Source: Sceloporus undulatus (Eukaryota; Chordata; Lepidosauria; Squamata; Phrynosomatidae). From it: 64,000 nucleotides of DNA. Positions 55,301 to 64,000 of this stretch are shown one piece after another. How positions within the stretch are numbered: the first letter of the stretch is position 1; every line of letters begins with the position of its first letter. The stretch spans positions 188,104,772-188,168,771 of the forward strand of contig NC_056523.1 of assembly GCF_019175285.1 (NCBI RefSeq), read 5' to 3'. The position numbers and the translations under genes are program-made. The notes under the pieces are model-generated. The model saw only the letters and a list, made by a program, of their open reading frames with translations, made no database searches and was not told the origin of the DNA.

Positions 55301-58300
55301 ACTGAATGCTTAAACCCCCCAGGGACATGGCAGTACTTTAGCCTTCCGGGTGTGTTAATTACAACATATCTCATCATCCCCAGACAACACTGCCAAGTGG
55401 CAATCCAAACCATCCAGAAGGTTGCCCTCATAGGGAAGACTGCACTAAACTAAACCTGCTCTGCCTCAAAGAATCAAAAGAGTCTGTTTCAAACCAGCTG
55501 GGGGAAAAACTGGTCCCAGAGAACATTTCAAGTTGTCTTACGTGGTGCCTGACCCTTGGTTTAGCACAGAATTTAGCAAATTTACTTTTAGGGGCAGCAA
55601 TTCACAGATGCCCCAAGCCCCTGTAGTCAGTGTGCCATGCTGGCTGGAAGATTCTGCATATTGTCAAAGAAAAAAAAAACCTTGCCAGGCTGTGGCTCAT
55701 TTAACCTAAAGCTTTCTATTCTTACTGGTAACATGTCTACAAAATAACAGGACACTGAAGTCCCATGATTCCCACCTTTGACCTAAACTATACCCAGTTT
55801 AACAGGACACATAAGGGTTATTATTTTAAAAATTATTATTCTAGAAATGACTTAATACCTGACATTTAGTTTCTAAAAGTGGTACTTGGAGGCCCCTCAT
55901 AATCTGAGTGCCTAAACTGTAACTTTATCCATTTGGGAACAAGGCTGGCACTGGCCCTATCCTTCACCCCCACCCACTGCAACTTGTCTGAACTCACTGC
56001 GACGCCTACTGTTGTTGCCTGAATTATCCTGTGCTGGGACCACTCTGATCAGATCAAGAACGTTACCGAAAGGTGATAATCGGCGAAGAAATGAAAACTC
56101 TAGGCATGGCAAAAGAGACATAAAGCTAGGATGGAGAAATCATACAGATAAAGAGGGAAAAAAGGAGGAAAACTGCTCTTCCATTTATACTTGCAATCTC
56201 CTACTACACTAATGGTTCCCAAATTTTGGGCCCCACATGTTGTTGGATTATAAGGTCAAGAAAACTTAACTATTGACTACCTTGGCTGGAAAAGTAGTCC
56301 AACAGCATCTAGGGAATCAAGTTTGAGTGACTGTACTTCACATTCCTTTGCAAGTATTCCCACCCCCCACCCCTCAGGCTACCACAAGTCCATTTCCTCT
56401 TTGGGTGAGGAATCAGGTCCACCATACATCCTGCTCAAACTGTCTGCAAGGGATCTACACTATAATTGGGGAGGCCAATCCAAATGGAAAAGAGGTTTGT
56501 TTGGGAACAGCTGCTGAGAACAGCAAAACTGATCTCCTTGAGAATTGTGACACACAAGCTTCCTTCCAGTGGTGTCACTAGGATTGGCATCACCTGGTGC
56601 AGTAACTTATAGTGTCACCCGCCCCCATTGATATTCTCCCATACTACACCATACAGAATCCATAGTAATATTTTTCTGTATAAATGTTACTCATAAATCA
56701 TTATTTCCATATATCACTGAATGCAACAGCAATAGTTGTAAGAGAAAAACTGGCAAAATTAAAATTAAATCTTTAAATTACAATATCATATGCACAGGTT
56801 AAGTGTATTTACATATATAGTCAGGCTTCTTTATCCACGGATTCAAACATTTATGAATTGAAAATATTTTTTTTAAAATTCCAAAAGGAGAACCTTGATT
56901 TTGCCATTTTATATAAGGGACACCATTTTACTATGCCACTGTATTTAATGGGACTTGAGCATCCACAGATTTTGGTATCCACGTGGAGTCCTGGAAGGAA
57001 ACCCTAGCAGATACAAAGGACCCACTGTACATAGTTTCTTGTGGTTAAAGTAAGATGTGGTATTTTTAAAGAAAATTTTAAAAGAAAGTGCTTTCAGCCC
57101 TCTTAGGGTGTCACCTGGTGTGACCCACATCCCCTGCACCCCTCTACTAACCTGTCCCTGCTTCTCCCACCATACTCTGAATCCTTGGCTACATTTCCCT
57201 CCTTCTGTTCACTGGTATGTGAAAAACTGTAGGCCCTTTAGACAATGATGCTGCATGACTGATCTGTGGGGCAGTGAAGCAACTTCCTCCGCCTCATTCT
57301 CCTTTATTTTAATTATCTCCTCTAATTATTCCTTGCAGAGCCTGCTTTGCCTTTCTCTTTGTCTTCTCCCTTGCCTTCCACTGATCCACAGGAGCAAGCA
57401 TTACCGGCAAAACAAGAAGGCTGATTCTGCTTTGCTCTACTGGGGAAAGCTGAAAGACTGTCTCAGCTTTGTGAAGGTGCAGTTCAACATCTGTTTCAAA
57501 ACATCAAAGCTCTGGGCCTGCATGGATCTAAGCAATGTTGAAACAGCTGGAAAAGGTATTTCTGGACAACAACAATAGAATATCCCAGCCACCATGAGCA
57601 GCAAGATCTTGGAAATGGTATCCAAAAATTTAACTTCTCCAAATTCTGGGTTTGCAATGATGCTCATGGGAGAACATATGTAGACCATGTACGTATGTGC
57701 TCTTTCCCTAACTTTCTGCCCTGGACTACATCTTCCACCATTCCTACATAGCAAAATATGATTGCGGGGAATTATGGGAGTTGCACTCCAAACACATCTG
57801 CAGGTCACTAACTTGGAGGGAGACTGGTCTAGAAGTGCACATGCACAATATGCAAACCTAAAGCCTGTGCTAAGTAAGGAGGATAAAAGTTGCAGTTCAA
57901 CTCAAATTACTGCCTTGGGAAGGGAAATGCTGTGGTAGACCCCTTGAGAAAGCAGCCCAAATCATTTACCTGAAGTGGGAGAATTCTCAGGACCTGCAAC
58001 AAAACAGACAAGAGTATCAGCAAGATCTGCTCCCAAATAAATGAATGCACCTGGCCTTATCACCTTAAGCATGCAGCGGCTTCTAAGTACCAAGCCTAAA
58101 TTTATCCTTGTCTCTCAATCCATCAGCAGAGCAGACACCAAAGGATCCAACTGGAAGGGTTTTAGACTGACTAGGTTTGGGTCAGAAATTCAAAAAGCAT
58201 GAAAAGAATGGCTCTGTCATCTTTTAAAAACCAGAAGACACCCAGCTTGGATCGCCTGAATGATTTCTTTTGCTAACCCAATCTTGAATGAGAAGATCTA

Positions 58301-61300
58301 TTTCTATCTTGAACACAACAGTACAACACTCTGCATGGGGACATTACTATGCACCAAAAATATAATAGATCAGTGCTATTCAAAGCAGTGGTCTTTAGGT
58401 CACTGGCTGTCAGTCCCTGGCAAATTTCCAGGAAAAAAAGTTGCTCATCTCCCACATCAAATAGTTTGAGAGGCATTGTATTAGACGAGCAACTCAGGCA
58501 AGAAATCAAAGGGACCACAAGCCCTTAGAGCAGTAATTCTCAAACTATGGAGCAGGACCCCTGGGAAGGCACAAGGGTTGCTCAAGGGGAGGGGTCACAG
58601 AGTTGGAGACTCTGATCCCCCCTCCTCCCCACAAATAATTTCTGTCCGGGAAATGGGGAAATGAAGAAAAGCAAAGGATGTAGCTTCTGCCTGCGGGAGA
58701 AGGAGGAGAGGTATTTCCTTATAAAATATTAAAATATGAATATAAATGGAAGTGTGAACAAAAGTACAGGCACTAAACAAACAAAATATTTTATATTCAT
58801 ATACTATGTCAAGCAGGGTGTGTGTGCAATGTCCGCATGTAGATATAAAGGGGGTCACAAAGTTTAAATGTTTGAAAACCACTGCCTTAAGAGTAAAAAT
58901 TTCATGGCAAAAGAAATGTCTTCAAAAGACAGCAAAAATTAAGAACAAGAGGACTCAGATAATATTTGAGCTGAGGATGGACAGCTGTGGCAGGCCTTCA
59001 CCCACCCCATATGATGCACCAGCAAAATTTGGCCATTGAAATAAACAATTCCCCCTGTGTGATCCCTGTGTGGCTTGTTTTAAATTAAAGGTGAGGAACA
59101 CAAGGTCCTTTAGATGCTGCTAGGCTGCCCTACCCAGCATAGCCCATGATGAAGAGTGCTGGAAGATGCAGTCCAACATCTAGGGTCACAGTTACATATC
59201 TGCTTTATACAGAAATGCTGGTTCTACCCATAGCTGAGACACTTAAAGTGCATTAATGGTTCATGGAAATTATGCAATCAGGTATCCCTGGGGTTGTTCA
59301 CTGGAATAGTTTAAAAAGTAGAGATGAATTAATCCTCTACACAAAACTGCAACTTGTTGGGACTATATGGTAACGTTTTCTTAGAAAAAATTATTCTGAG
59401 GATATTTGGCTTCTTGCTTAGACAGAGGCGCGTTACAGACGGGCCTTTAATACGCCCTCGTCACGTGCTAGGGGTTGGCCGAGGACCTAGCGTCCATACT
59501 GGCCTCACCCCTAGCACGTGACAGGGGCGTAAAGATGGCAGTGCCCTATACACACGGGCGCCGCCATCTTTACGTACTGGACGCGTTGCGTCCACACGTG
59601 TCGCCCCGGAAATGACGCCACAAATGCACCCCTTGTGCTTTGTGGCGCCTCTTCTGGGGCCTGAGAAGGAGCGCAATTTCCGCGCTCCTTCTCGGCAGCG
59701 TCCGGAAGCCGCGCCGTTTAAAGGATGCGGCTCCCGGGCGGTGTAAGCGGCGGCAGGAGCAAACTGCCACAATCTGGCGGTCTGTAACGCGCCTTCGGGA
59801 ATGTGAATTGTCCAAAGCCACCCAATGAGTTTCTGTGGCACAGCAGGGATTCAAATCCTGGTCTCCTGGAGTTTTAGCCCTGCACTCCAACCATTACATT
59901 GTGCTGACTCTAAAGTGAATTATAGCTAGTAAATTAAAAAGGTCTTGCCTAACAGAAGTCTACAGACATTTTCTGCTTTAACCCAAAGTGCTCTTCTAAT
60001 CCCACATGAAGCAGACATATGGACATAAATTATCCCTCAGTTGAACTCCATAAGATGATCTCTGATCTCATTCTTTGAACAATACAATTTACTAGCTATA
60101 ATTGCACATAGGGCTAGCTGGGCCTTCTAAGCACTCCTAGACAGAGACTCATATGAAGAAGTAACCTGCCCCACAACCTACCATACAGCCACCTAAGAGA
60201 TGACTGGAACAACCTTGATGAACAACCAATAAATGTAATGACCTCTCTTTGTTATCCATCTCCAGTATTTACTGTAAAGAGATATACTGCATCAGGGCAT
60301 GGGAATTTCATTTCATAGTCAGTGGCAAGCTGTCCTTAAACTTTTCCTCTGTAAATCAATATCACCTGGTGATTTCGAGCTTAAGGTTAACGCCATCTCT
60401 TGATAAGGACTCCAGAGTTCCTCACCCACCAGACATGGCAACTGGGGTTCTTGGGAGTTGAAGTCCAACAATATTTGAACACCCAAGTCTGGGAACTGTT
60501 GGTCAAACTCAAAGCATTTTCACTTTCTGGCTACCTTACTTCCAACCTCACAAAGCTATCTAAAACTTATAGTTATCCCCCCTCCTCCAACTAAAACCAG
60601 CAAAATGACTGGCATGGAAAGACATGCACAGAACAGGACACAGTAGCCCCACCCTGACCCTCCATATTTCAGTGTTCCTATTATAGAGTAGAACCATCAA
60701 AATATGAAGGGGTGACCCCTCAAAACCCTTTGTAGGCCCCTAGCTCCCCCTCCCCATTGCAGACTGGATTTTTTTAAAAAATAAAAAACATCCCCCATAC
60801 TTCCCAGGCCATATGATGATTGGGCCTACCAGGTTTGAAAATGTGGCAAGACTGCCTACCACTGAAGTAGGGGCTTTTTTAATGAGAGAGAAAAAATATC
60901 TCCATTAAAAAAAATATGGGACATATGACTTGGAGGGGTGGTGGTCCTTCAAGGTCCAACGGGAGGCCTAGGCAATCCCCAAGCCTTGACAGTTGCCCAC
61001 CCTTGCCATCACCCATCGCCCTCAACACCAGTTGTTCCGGCTCTTACTGCTGAGGAGTTGCTGCAGTCGAGAGAAGCCACTTTGGGTGCCCAACAAGATG
61101 CTGACAAGGATCCAGGTCAGCCCAGCTGTCAAGACGATCACAACCACACGGAGCGGACCTGAGAGGATGAGGAAAGGCATGGTTTGGCCTGCAATAACAC
61201 TAACAAAGCCTGGGAAGGCTGAACTCAACTGCTACAGCCATACCATCCCAGCTGCTTCATCTCCCCCTGGCAGTGATGCCCTGGCTGCTTAACCAACTCC

Positions 61301-61349
61301 TCTTTTGCCCTTTGGGTTCTCCCACCTGCAACTCACCTGCTAGTCTCAT
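49302..61349 (-). CDS. FAM3A: FAM3A, FAM3 metabolism-regulating signalling protein A (nine coding exons)
   Basis: FAM3A is a small cytokine-like protein of the FAM3/ILEI family, reported to act in glucose and lipid metabolism and to associate with mitochondria. Minus-strand exons: 61337-61349, 61048-61158, 57970-57993, 54690-54813, 53607-53665, 53236-53286, 51533-51617, 49578-49704, 49302-49397. The total is 690 nt, 229 aa (human, from memory, 230). A hydrophobic N-terminus (about 6-28, [20 protein letters not shown]) acts as signal or anchor. The globular domain (about 54-225) has four cysteines at 58, 64, 86 and 221, as expected for two disulfides. Landmarks are [70 protein letters not shown] and [17 protein letters not shown]. 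All junctions are AG/GT and in phase. Confidence 0.96.
49578..49704 (-). CDS. FAM3A: FAM3A coding exon 8
   Basis: CTTTTCCTCTCCAG precedes [20 protein letters not shown]. The exon ends KSPFEQ before GTAGTG. Confidence 0.95.
50500..51083. mobile_element. Palindromic hAT-like MITE split by a mariner-like MITE
   Basis: The left arm (50500-50701) and right end TAGTGTGAAAGGGCCC (51068-51083) belong to the family at 33006-33231. A duplicate of the right end follows at about 51087-51104. It lies in FAM3A intron 8. Confidence 0.8.
50702..51067. mobile_element. Mariner-like MITE (CACTCATCCCTCCACATTCAC), 366 bp
   Basis: CACTCATCCCTCCACATTCA at the left is mirrored by ACACATGTGGAGGGACAAGTG at the right. 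TA is duplicated at 50700-50701 and 51068-51069. The interior has paired CTCTAGGTGCTCCAGTGCAAC-like segments. Confidence 0.85.
51151..51170. repeat. Poly-G run
   Basis: Twenty G residues follow seven T residues in FAM3A intron 8. Confidence 0.95.
51533..51617 (-). CDS. FAM3A: FAM3A coding exon 7
   Basis: CTCTCTCTAG precedes [20 protein letters not shown]. The exon ends PATK across the GTGAGT donor. A GA-rich run supplies the pyrimidine tract. Confidence 0.95.
51914..51962. repeat. (AAAGA)n microsatellite
   Basis: About nine AAAGA units lie in FAM3A intron 7 (between exons 7 and 6). Confidence 0.9.
51963..53235. other. FAM3A intron, nothing recognised
   Basis: No repeat with clear ends and no additional exon was recognised. 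Confidence 0.4.
53236..53286 (-). CDS. FAM3A: FAM3A coding exon 6
   Basis: The acceptor TTTTGCAG precedes [17 protein letters not shown]. The donor is GTGAGT-like (GTGAG). Length 51 nt. Confidence 0.95.
53323..53554 (-). mobile_element. MIR-like CORE-SINE
   Basis: Full-length copy: head ending AGCCAGTGTGGTGTAGTGG (minus), B-box-like GGGCTCAAATACC, CORE CTTGGACAAGTCGTGCTC and a tail with GAAGGCACACAAC. It fills most of the short intron between FAM3A exons 5 and 6. Confidence 0.88.
53607..53665 (-). CDS. FAM3A: FAM3A coding exon 5
   Basis: The acceptor TTTTTTCAG precedes [19 protein letters not shown]. The exon ends with one base of Gly before GTGAGT. Confidence 0.95.
54155..54364. mobile_element. 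Palindromic hAT-like MITE
   Basis: CTTTCATATTAGTTATAGTG at the left and ATAATTGTGTAGGGTGACAG at the right are mirrored, with CCACTTTAACTG/GGTTAAAGTGG inner arms. It lies in the FAM3A intron between exons 4 and 5. Confidence 0.75.
54690..54813 (-). CDS. FAM3A: FAM3A coding exon 4 (first three cysteines)
   Basis: The acceptor ATCTTCTTAG precedes [19 protein letters not shown]. The exon ends CLEDK plus AT before GTGAGT. Intron 3 (54814-57969) holds a hAT element with a nested MITE. Confidence 0.95.
56567..57160. mobile_element. hAT-type element (CAGTGGTGTCACTAGG) with nested MITE
   Basis: CAGTGGTGTCACTAGGATTG starts the element. A mirrored GGTGTCACCTGGTGTGACC region near 57107 and a degraded CTCTACTAACCTG end close it. 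A MITE sits inside (56818-57027). It is related to 16032-16419. Confidence 0.6.
56818..57027. mobile_element. TA-flanked MITE, copy 3
   Basis: ATTTTATATAAGGGACACC, TTTAATGGGACTTGAGCATC and AGGACCCACTGTA match copies 1, 2 and 4. It is nested in the hAT element. Confidence 0.8.
57970..57993 (-). CDS. FAM3A: FAM3A coding exon 3 (24-nt microexon)
   Basis: Between TTTTGTTGCAG and GTAAAT lie 24 nt that keep the phase and encode SPENSPTS, corresponding to SPESSVTA in the human protein. Because the length is divisible by three, skipping would be frame-neutral. Confidence 0.85.
58531..58884. mobile_element. hAT element (CAGTAATTCTCAAAC), 354 bp
   Basis: CAGTAATTCTCAAAC and GTTTGAAAACCACTG are inverted ends. 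CCTTAGAG precedes and CCTTAAGAG follows, an 8-bp duplication with a one-base change. It lies in FAM3A intron 2. Confidence 0.82.
59365..59911 (-). mobile_element. CORE-SINE split by a GC-rich element
   Basis: The left piece (59365-59425) matches the SINE tail and CORE (GGTAACGTTTTCTTAG, ATTATTCTGAGGATATTTGG). The right piece (about 59801-59911) matches the CORE and head (B-box-like GGATTTGAATCCC, minus). The two are separated by 59426-59794. Confidence 0.65.
59426..59794. mobile_element. CpG-rich MITE (AGGCGCGTTACAGAC), 369 bp
   Basis: AGGCGCGTTACAGAC at the left and GTCTGTAACGCGCCT at the right are perfect 15-bp inverted repeats. Internal mirrored segments include GTCACGTGCTAGGGGT / CCCCTAGCACGTGAC. 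It is strongly GC- and CpG-rich. It is not a promoter of FAM3A. Confidence 0.85.
61048..61158 (-). CDS. FAM3A: FAM3A coding exon 2 (hydrophobic segment)
   Basis: The acceptor TCCTCTCAG precedes [20 protein letters not shown]. The exon ends LQQLLS plus one base at the donor GTAAGA. Reading through gives a stop, so the splice is required. Confidence 0.93.
61337..61349 (-). CDS. FAM3A: FAM3A first coding exon (MRLAG)
   Basis: ATGAGACTAGCAG precedes a GTGAGT donor, giving MRLA plus one base. The next exon completes Gly. Human FAM3A also starts MRLAGPLR as I recall it, which fixes the start. Confidence 0.93.
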
Positions 61350-61440
61350 GGTTCCCCTTAGAGCATCCAGAACCAGTGACCGTCCAAGGCTACTAAGGCT
61401 CTTGAGTTGCCAGGGCTGGTGAGGGATTCTGAGACGGATT
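61350..61440 (-). other. FAM3A: FAM3A 5' UTR upstream of the ATG
   Basis: Sequence upstream of ATG contains a possible acceptor AATCCGTCTCAG (about 61431-61442). No CpG-rich promoter occurs up to 64000, so the first exon probably lies outside the window. Confidence 0.4.
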
Positions 61441-61442
61441 AG

Positions 61443-62479
61443 TCACATGCACCCTCCAAACTACAGAGATCAGAAATGGCAGTCGGAATCAGCCCAAAGA
61501 ATTTAAACCAAAACAACAAACCACAAAGTTTTCACTACCGGCCAAGTCTCAAATTGGAAAATACAGCTTTCCTGATCCACTGTGGGATCCCAAAGAAAAT
61601 GACCTATCTAAAAGTCTTCCCATAAAATCCTCAGGCTCTGGGTCACTCGAGACAGCCAACAAAGCCCAGTTTGCTTGCTTATCAAGCAGTCATGGCCAAA
61701 CCAACTTTTAATTTCATTTAAAACTATATTCTACCAAACTTGCCAATACATGCCCCAGTGGAAACTCATCATCATCATCATCATCATCATTTTTAAAAAC
61801 CATGTAAAATAATATGACTGCCACAATACAAAGGTTAAATTAAGATCTCAATGACATAAAGCACTGAAGCATCATAAACACCCCCCTCCCAAGAATCCCA
61901 AAAGCCAAGGATCCCCAAAGCCTTCTTTAAAGTACTCATAGCTTACTATACATTAAAATAGAAAATATAAATAAAAAAACGAAACCCGGCACAACAGGGT
62001 GAAAACAAGCAAAGGTTGGGCCAATATTTACTGTCCTGTTGTACTGCTTTTCTAACCTGAGATAACGTAATTTTGCTTTGTTTGCTTGTTTATACTGGAA
62101 GGCATTCAAAAAATGTAGTCTCTAACAAAGAGTGGTACAACAAGGTGATTGTATTACCTCCAAATTGTACCACAATTTTGGTTTGCTCCTTCTGCTGGCC
62201 ATGAAAGTCAGGATATTACAGTATTAAACAAAGGCGAAGCTTCAAAACCCCTTCTTCACTGTGGACTTTCTAGCTGACCCTGAGCAAATCAATCCCTCTT
62301 TCTGTTTCCATTCCTTCTTTGTAAATCAAAGACAACCAAAGGTAAATATGAATACATTTTAAATGGCTGGAAATAATGACCAAAAAAATCCCTGAATTTT
62401 CATACCTAAACCCTGCTTCCATTTTCCCCCTCCAGAATGTGGGCATTTGTTAGCCTACTCACAACTGGCACCTCCAGTG
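61443..62479. other. Presumed FAM3A 5' intron, nothing recognised
   Basis: An ATC microsatellite (61766-61790) is the only notable pattern. Confidence 0.4.
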
Positions 62480-62592
62480 CAGTGTGACCAGATGTCCTCC
62501 TTTTCCAGGACATGCCCTACATTTCAACCTTCTGTCCAGGAGGTATTTCAAAATGTCCTCCATATTGAGCATGGAGACTGCATGCACACTGA

Positions 62593-62947
62593 GGCAGCAT
62601 GCACACTGCAGAAATAATCTGGCTTGACACCACATTCACTGCCATAGTTCAGTGCTACGGAATTCTGGGAATTGTAGTTTGGGCTCAGGGGCCTATGTAT
62701 CCTAAGGGCACCAGATGCTGCCTGATCTTGGAAGGACCCTAAGCTACGTCAGGATGGGAGGATCACCAAAAAATACCAGTTGCTTAGGCTACATTTCAGA
62801 GGAAGAAACTGGCAAAACCATCTCTGAGTATTCTTTGCCTGACCCTATGAAATTCATGGGGCCGTCATGAACTACAGTTCCCAAAATTCCATAGCACTGA
62901 GCTGTAGCATTGAGCAATCAGATTATTTCCACAGTCTGGATGCAGCC
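62593..62947. mobile_element. Palindromic MITE nested in the hAT element
   Basis: GGCAGCATGCACACTGCAGA at the left is mirrored by TCCACAGTCTGGATGCAGCC at the right. Inner arms are GGAATTCTGGGAATTGTAG / CTACAGTTCCCAAAATTCC. It is interrupted by the 5S SINE. Confidence 0.8.
62691..62872 (+). mobile_element. 5S-rRNA-derived SINE (5S-Sauria type)
   Basis: 62691-62790 follows 5S rRNA from GCCTATG through GCTGCCTGATCTTGGAAG, AGGATGGGAGGATCACC and AATACCAGTTGCTTAGGCT, with an internal deletion of about 20 nt. It is followed by a non-5S tail (GAAGAAACTGGCAAAACC…). This is a SINE, not a functional rRNA gene. Confidence 0.85.
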
Positions 62948-63064
62948 TAAGAAGCATCAATTTCTATTTATATTAATGTTTTTAGTTCTTATTTTGTAAT
63001 GCCCTACATTTTCCTTGCCTTTGTGGTTAGTTAGGACATCTGGCCATTCTGTTCCAGTAGGTCT

Positions 63065-63325
63065 TCTTTATAGGGGTTCATTGACACTGTGTAGTTATAT
63101 GGTTCCACTTTAATAATAATAATTTGTTTTATTTATATACCGCTATTCCAAAGATCATAGCGGTGAACAGCAAGTAAGCTAATTAGCAAGTAAACTGTCT
63201 AGGGAATCCTGGGATTTCCAGTTTAAGGAGAGGCCTTTCAAATTCACAGCCATAAAGTTACTGTAGCTGAACTTCAAACCCCAGGATTTCATAAAATGTT
63301 TTGCCATGACAGTTAAAGTGTGATG
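63065..63325. mobile_element. Palindromic hAT-like MITE with a retroposon-tail insert
   Basis: CATTGACACTGTGTAGTTAT and the CCATGACAGTTAAAGTG arm match the 33006-33231 family. An AATAATAAT-led piece (about 63112-63190, TTTATTTATATACCGC) of the 17139-17400 family interrupts it. Confidence 0.7.
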
Positions 63326-63416
63326 AACTGGGAAGGACAGGCTTGGTAAGATATTGCCACCTCCATCCAGTCTCAGAAATATGAACAGAAAGCACACACA
63401 CACACACACATATATA

Positions 63417-63634
63417 TAGTCAGCCCTTGGATTGTTTTTATCCATGGGTTCAAGTATCCATGGTTTGCAAATATTTAAAAAACAGATGAATTCCAAAAAT
63501 CAAACCTTGATTTCCCCCCCATTTCATATAAGAACACCTTTTTACTATGCCACTGTATTCAATGAGACTTGGACAGATTTTTGTATCCATAGAGGTCCTG
63601 GAACCAAAGCCGAGCGGATACAAAGGGCCCACTG
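63417..63634. mobile_element. TA-flanked MITE, copy 4
   Basis: AGTCAGCCCTTGG starts it and GATACAAAGGGCCCACTG ends it, with TA on both sides. It sits between CA and TA microsatellites. Confidence 0.8.
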
Positions 63635-63664
63635 TATATAAAGCATAAACACATATGCATGCAT

Positions 63665-63668
<4 letters not shown>

Positions 63669-63700
<32 letters not shown>

Positions 63701-63719
63701 ACACACACACACACACACA
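63669..63719. repeat. (CA)n microsatellite
   Basis: About 25 CA units with one interruption. A shorter CA run precedes at 63393-63410. Confidence 0.95.
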
Positions 63720-63763
63720 ACATCCTTTATTTTCCCCCAGGACTGTGGTCCAAAACACAGTGC

Positions 63764-63978
63764 AGGAATAATACAGTAATCCAGTCTGAGACTGCTTCAG
63801 CTGCCCTGGCTCAATGCTAGGGAATGCTGGGAAGTGTAGTTTTGTGAGAGACATGTTGCCTTCTCTGTCAGAGAGAGAGAGCTCTGGTGCCACAATAAAA
63901 CACAATTCCCAGGATTCCATAGCCACAGAGCTAGGGAACTTAAAGCAGTGCAGCTATTTCTCCAGTGTGGATGCAGCC
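63764..63978. mobile_element. Palindromic MITE, near window end
   Basis: AGGAATAATACAGTAATCC at the left and TATTTCTCCAGTGTGGATGC at the right are related to the family at 19098-19282, with inner CTGCTTCAGCTGCCCTGG / AAAGCAGTGCAG arms. Confidence 0.65.
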
Positions 63979-64000
63979 ACTGGGAAGAAAGCCTCCATCC

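Larger units (their letters stand above)
62480..63051. mobile_element. hAT element (CAGTGTGACCAGATGTCC), outer layer of a nest
   Basis: CAGTGTGACCAGATGTCCTC and AGGACATCTGGCCATTCTG are inverted ends. Flanks CTCCAGTG / TTCCAGTA agree at 6 of 8. Its interior matches units of 41425-41957 (GCCCTACATTT, CCTCCATATTGAGCATGG). Confidence 0.82.

Noticed and set aside
59461-59890. ORFs of 106-126 codons
   Set aside because: They lie inside a CpG-rich MITE and read through its inverted repeats.
62691-62790. 5S rRNA gene
   Set aside because: It has an internal deletion and a SINE tail, so it is a retroposed SINE.
1-64000. Endogenous retrovirus or LTR element
   Set aside because: No paired long terminal repeats, primer-binding site or recognisable gag, pol or env relic was seen. 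The 570-bp repeat pair is 25 kb apart without such content.

Overview
The window is vertebrate nuclear DNA, almost certainly from a squamate reptile (lizard). It is gene-poor and repeat-rich. Two repeats point strongly to Squamata: a 5S-rRNA-derived SINE of the 5S-Sauria type (62691-62872) and a tRNA-derived Sauria-type SINE (20941-21285). These sit with RTE-BovB LINEs, L1 and CR1 tails, MIR-like CORE-SINEs and many short hAT and mariner non-autonomous transposons. The species is not resolved.

Three protein-coding genes are supported, all on the minus strand: UBL4A (four coding exons, 10231-18804, 156 aa), SLC10A3 (one coding exon, 36606-37919, 437 or 429 aa) and FAM3A (nine coding exons, 49302-61349, 229 aa). 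Exon boundaries were read by hand. Every junction has AG/GT signals and a consistent phase, and the summed coding lengths are exact multiples of three. As I recall it, the same order and orientation occur in human Xq28, with G6PD next, so this is a conserved block expanded by transposons.

Layout: 1-9.6 kb is intergenic, with a BovB copy broken by two transposons. 9.9-19.05 kb is UBL4A and its CpG-rich promoter. 19.1-36.2 kb is intergenic, with SINEs, LINE tails and palindromic elements. 36.2-41.23 kb is SLC10A3, whose promoter at about 41.1-41.23 kb holds a ZNF143-type site and a GC box, and whose intron 1 holds a tandem SINE array. 41.25-48.4 kb holds a transposon with a minisatellite, a long BovB copy and other repeats. 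48.4-61.4 kb is FAM3A; its first exon and promoter probably lie beyond 64 kb. 61.4-64 kb holds a three-level nest of transposons.

The three proteins are not known to form one pathway. UBL4A serves the BAG6 tail-anchored-protein triage complex, SLC10A3 is an orphan membrane protein of the bile-acid symporter family, and FAM3A is a cytokine-like protein linked to metabolism. I found no CRISPR array, tRNA gene, LTR retroelement or other clearly new gene system. The most unusual material is repeat architecture: nested insertions with readable target-site duplications, a tandem SINE-core array, a transposon-borne minisatellite, an unclassified ~570-bp dispersed repeat and a decayed hammerhead-ribozyme-like motif.
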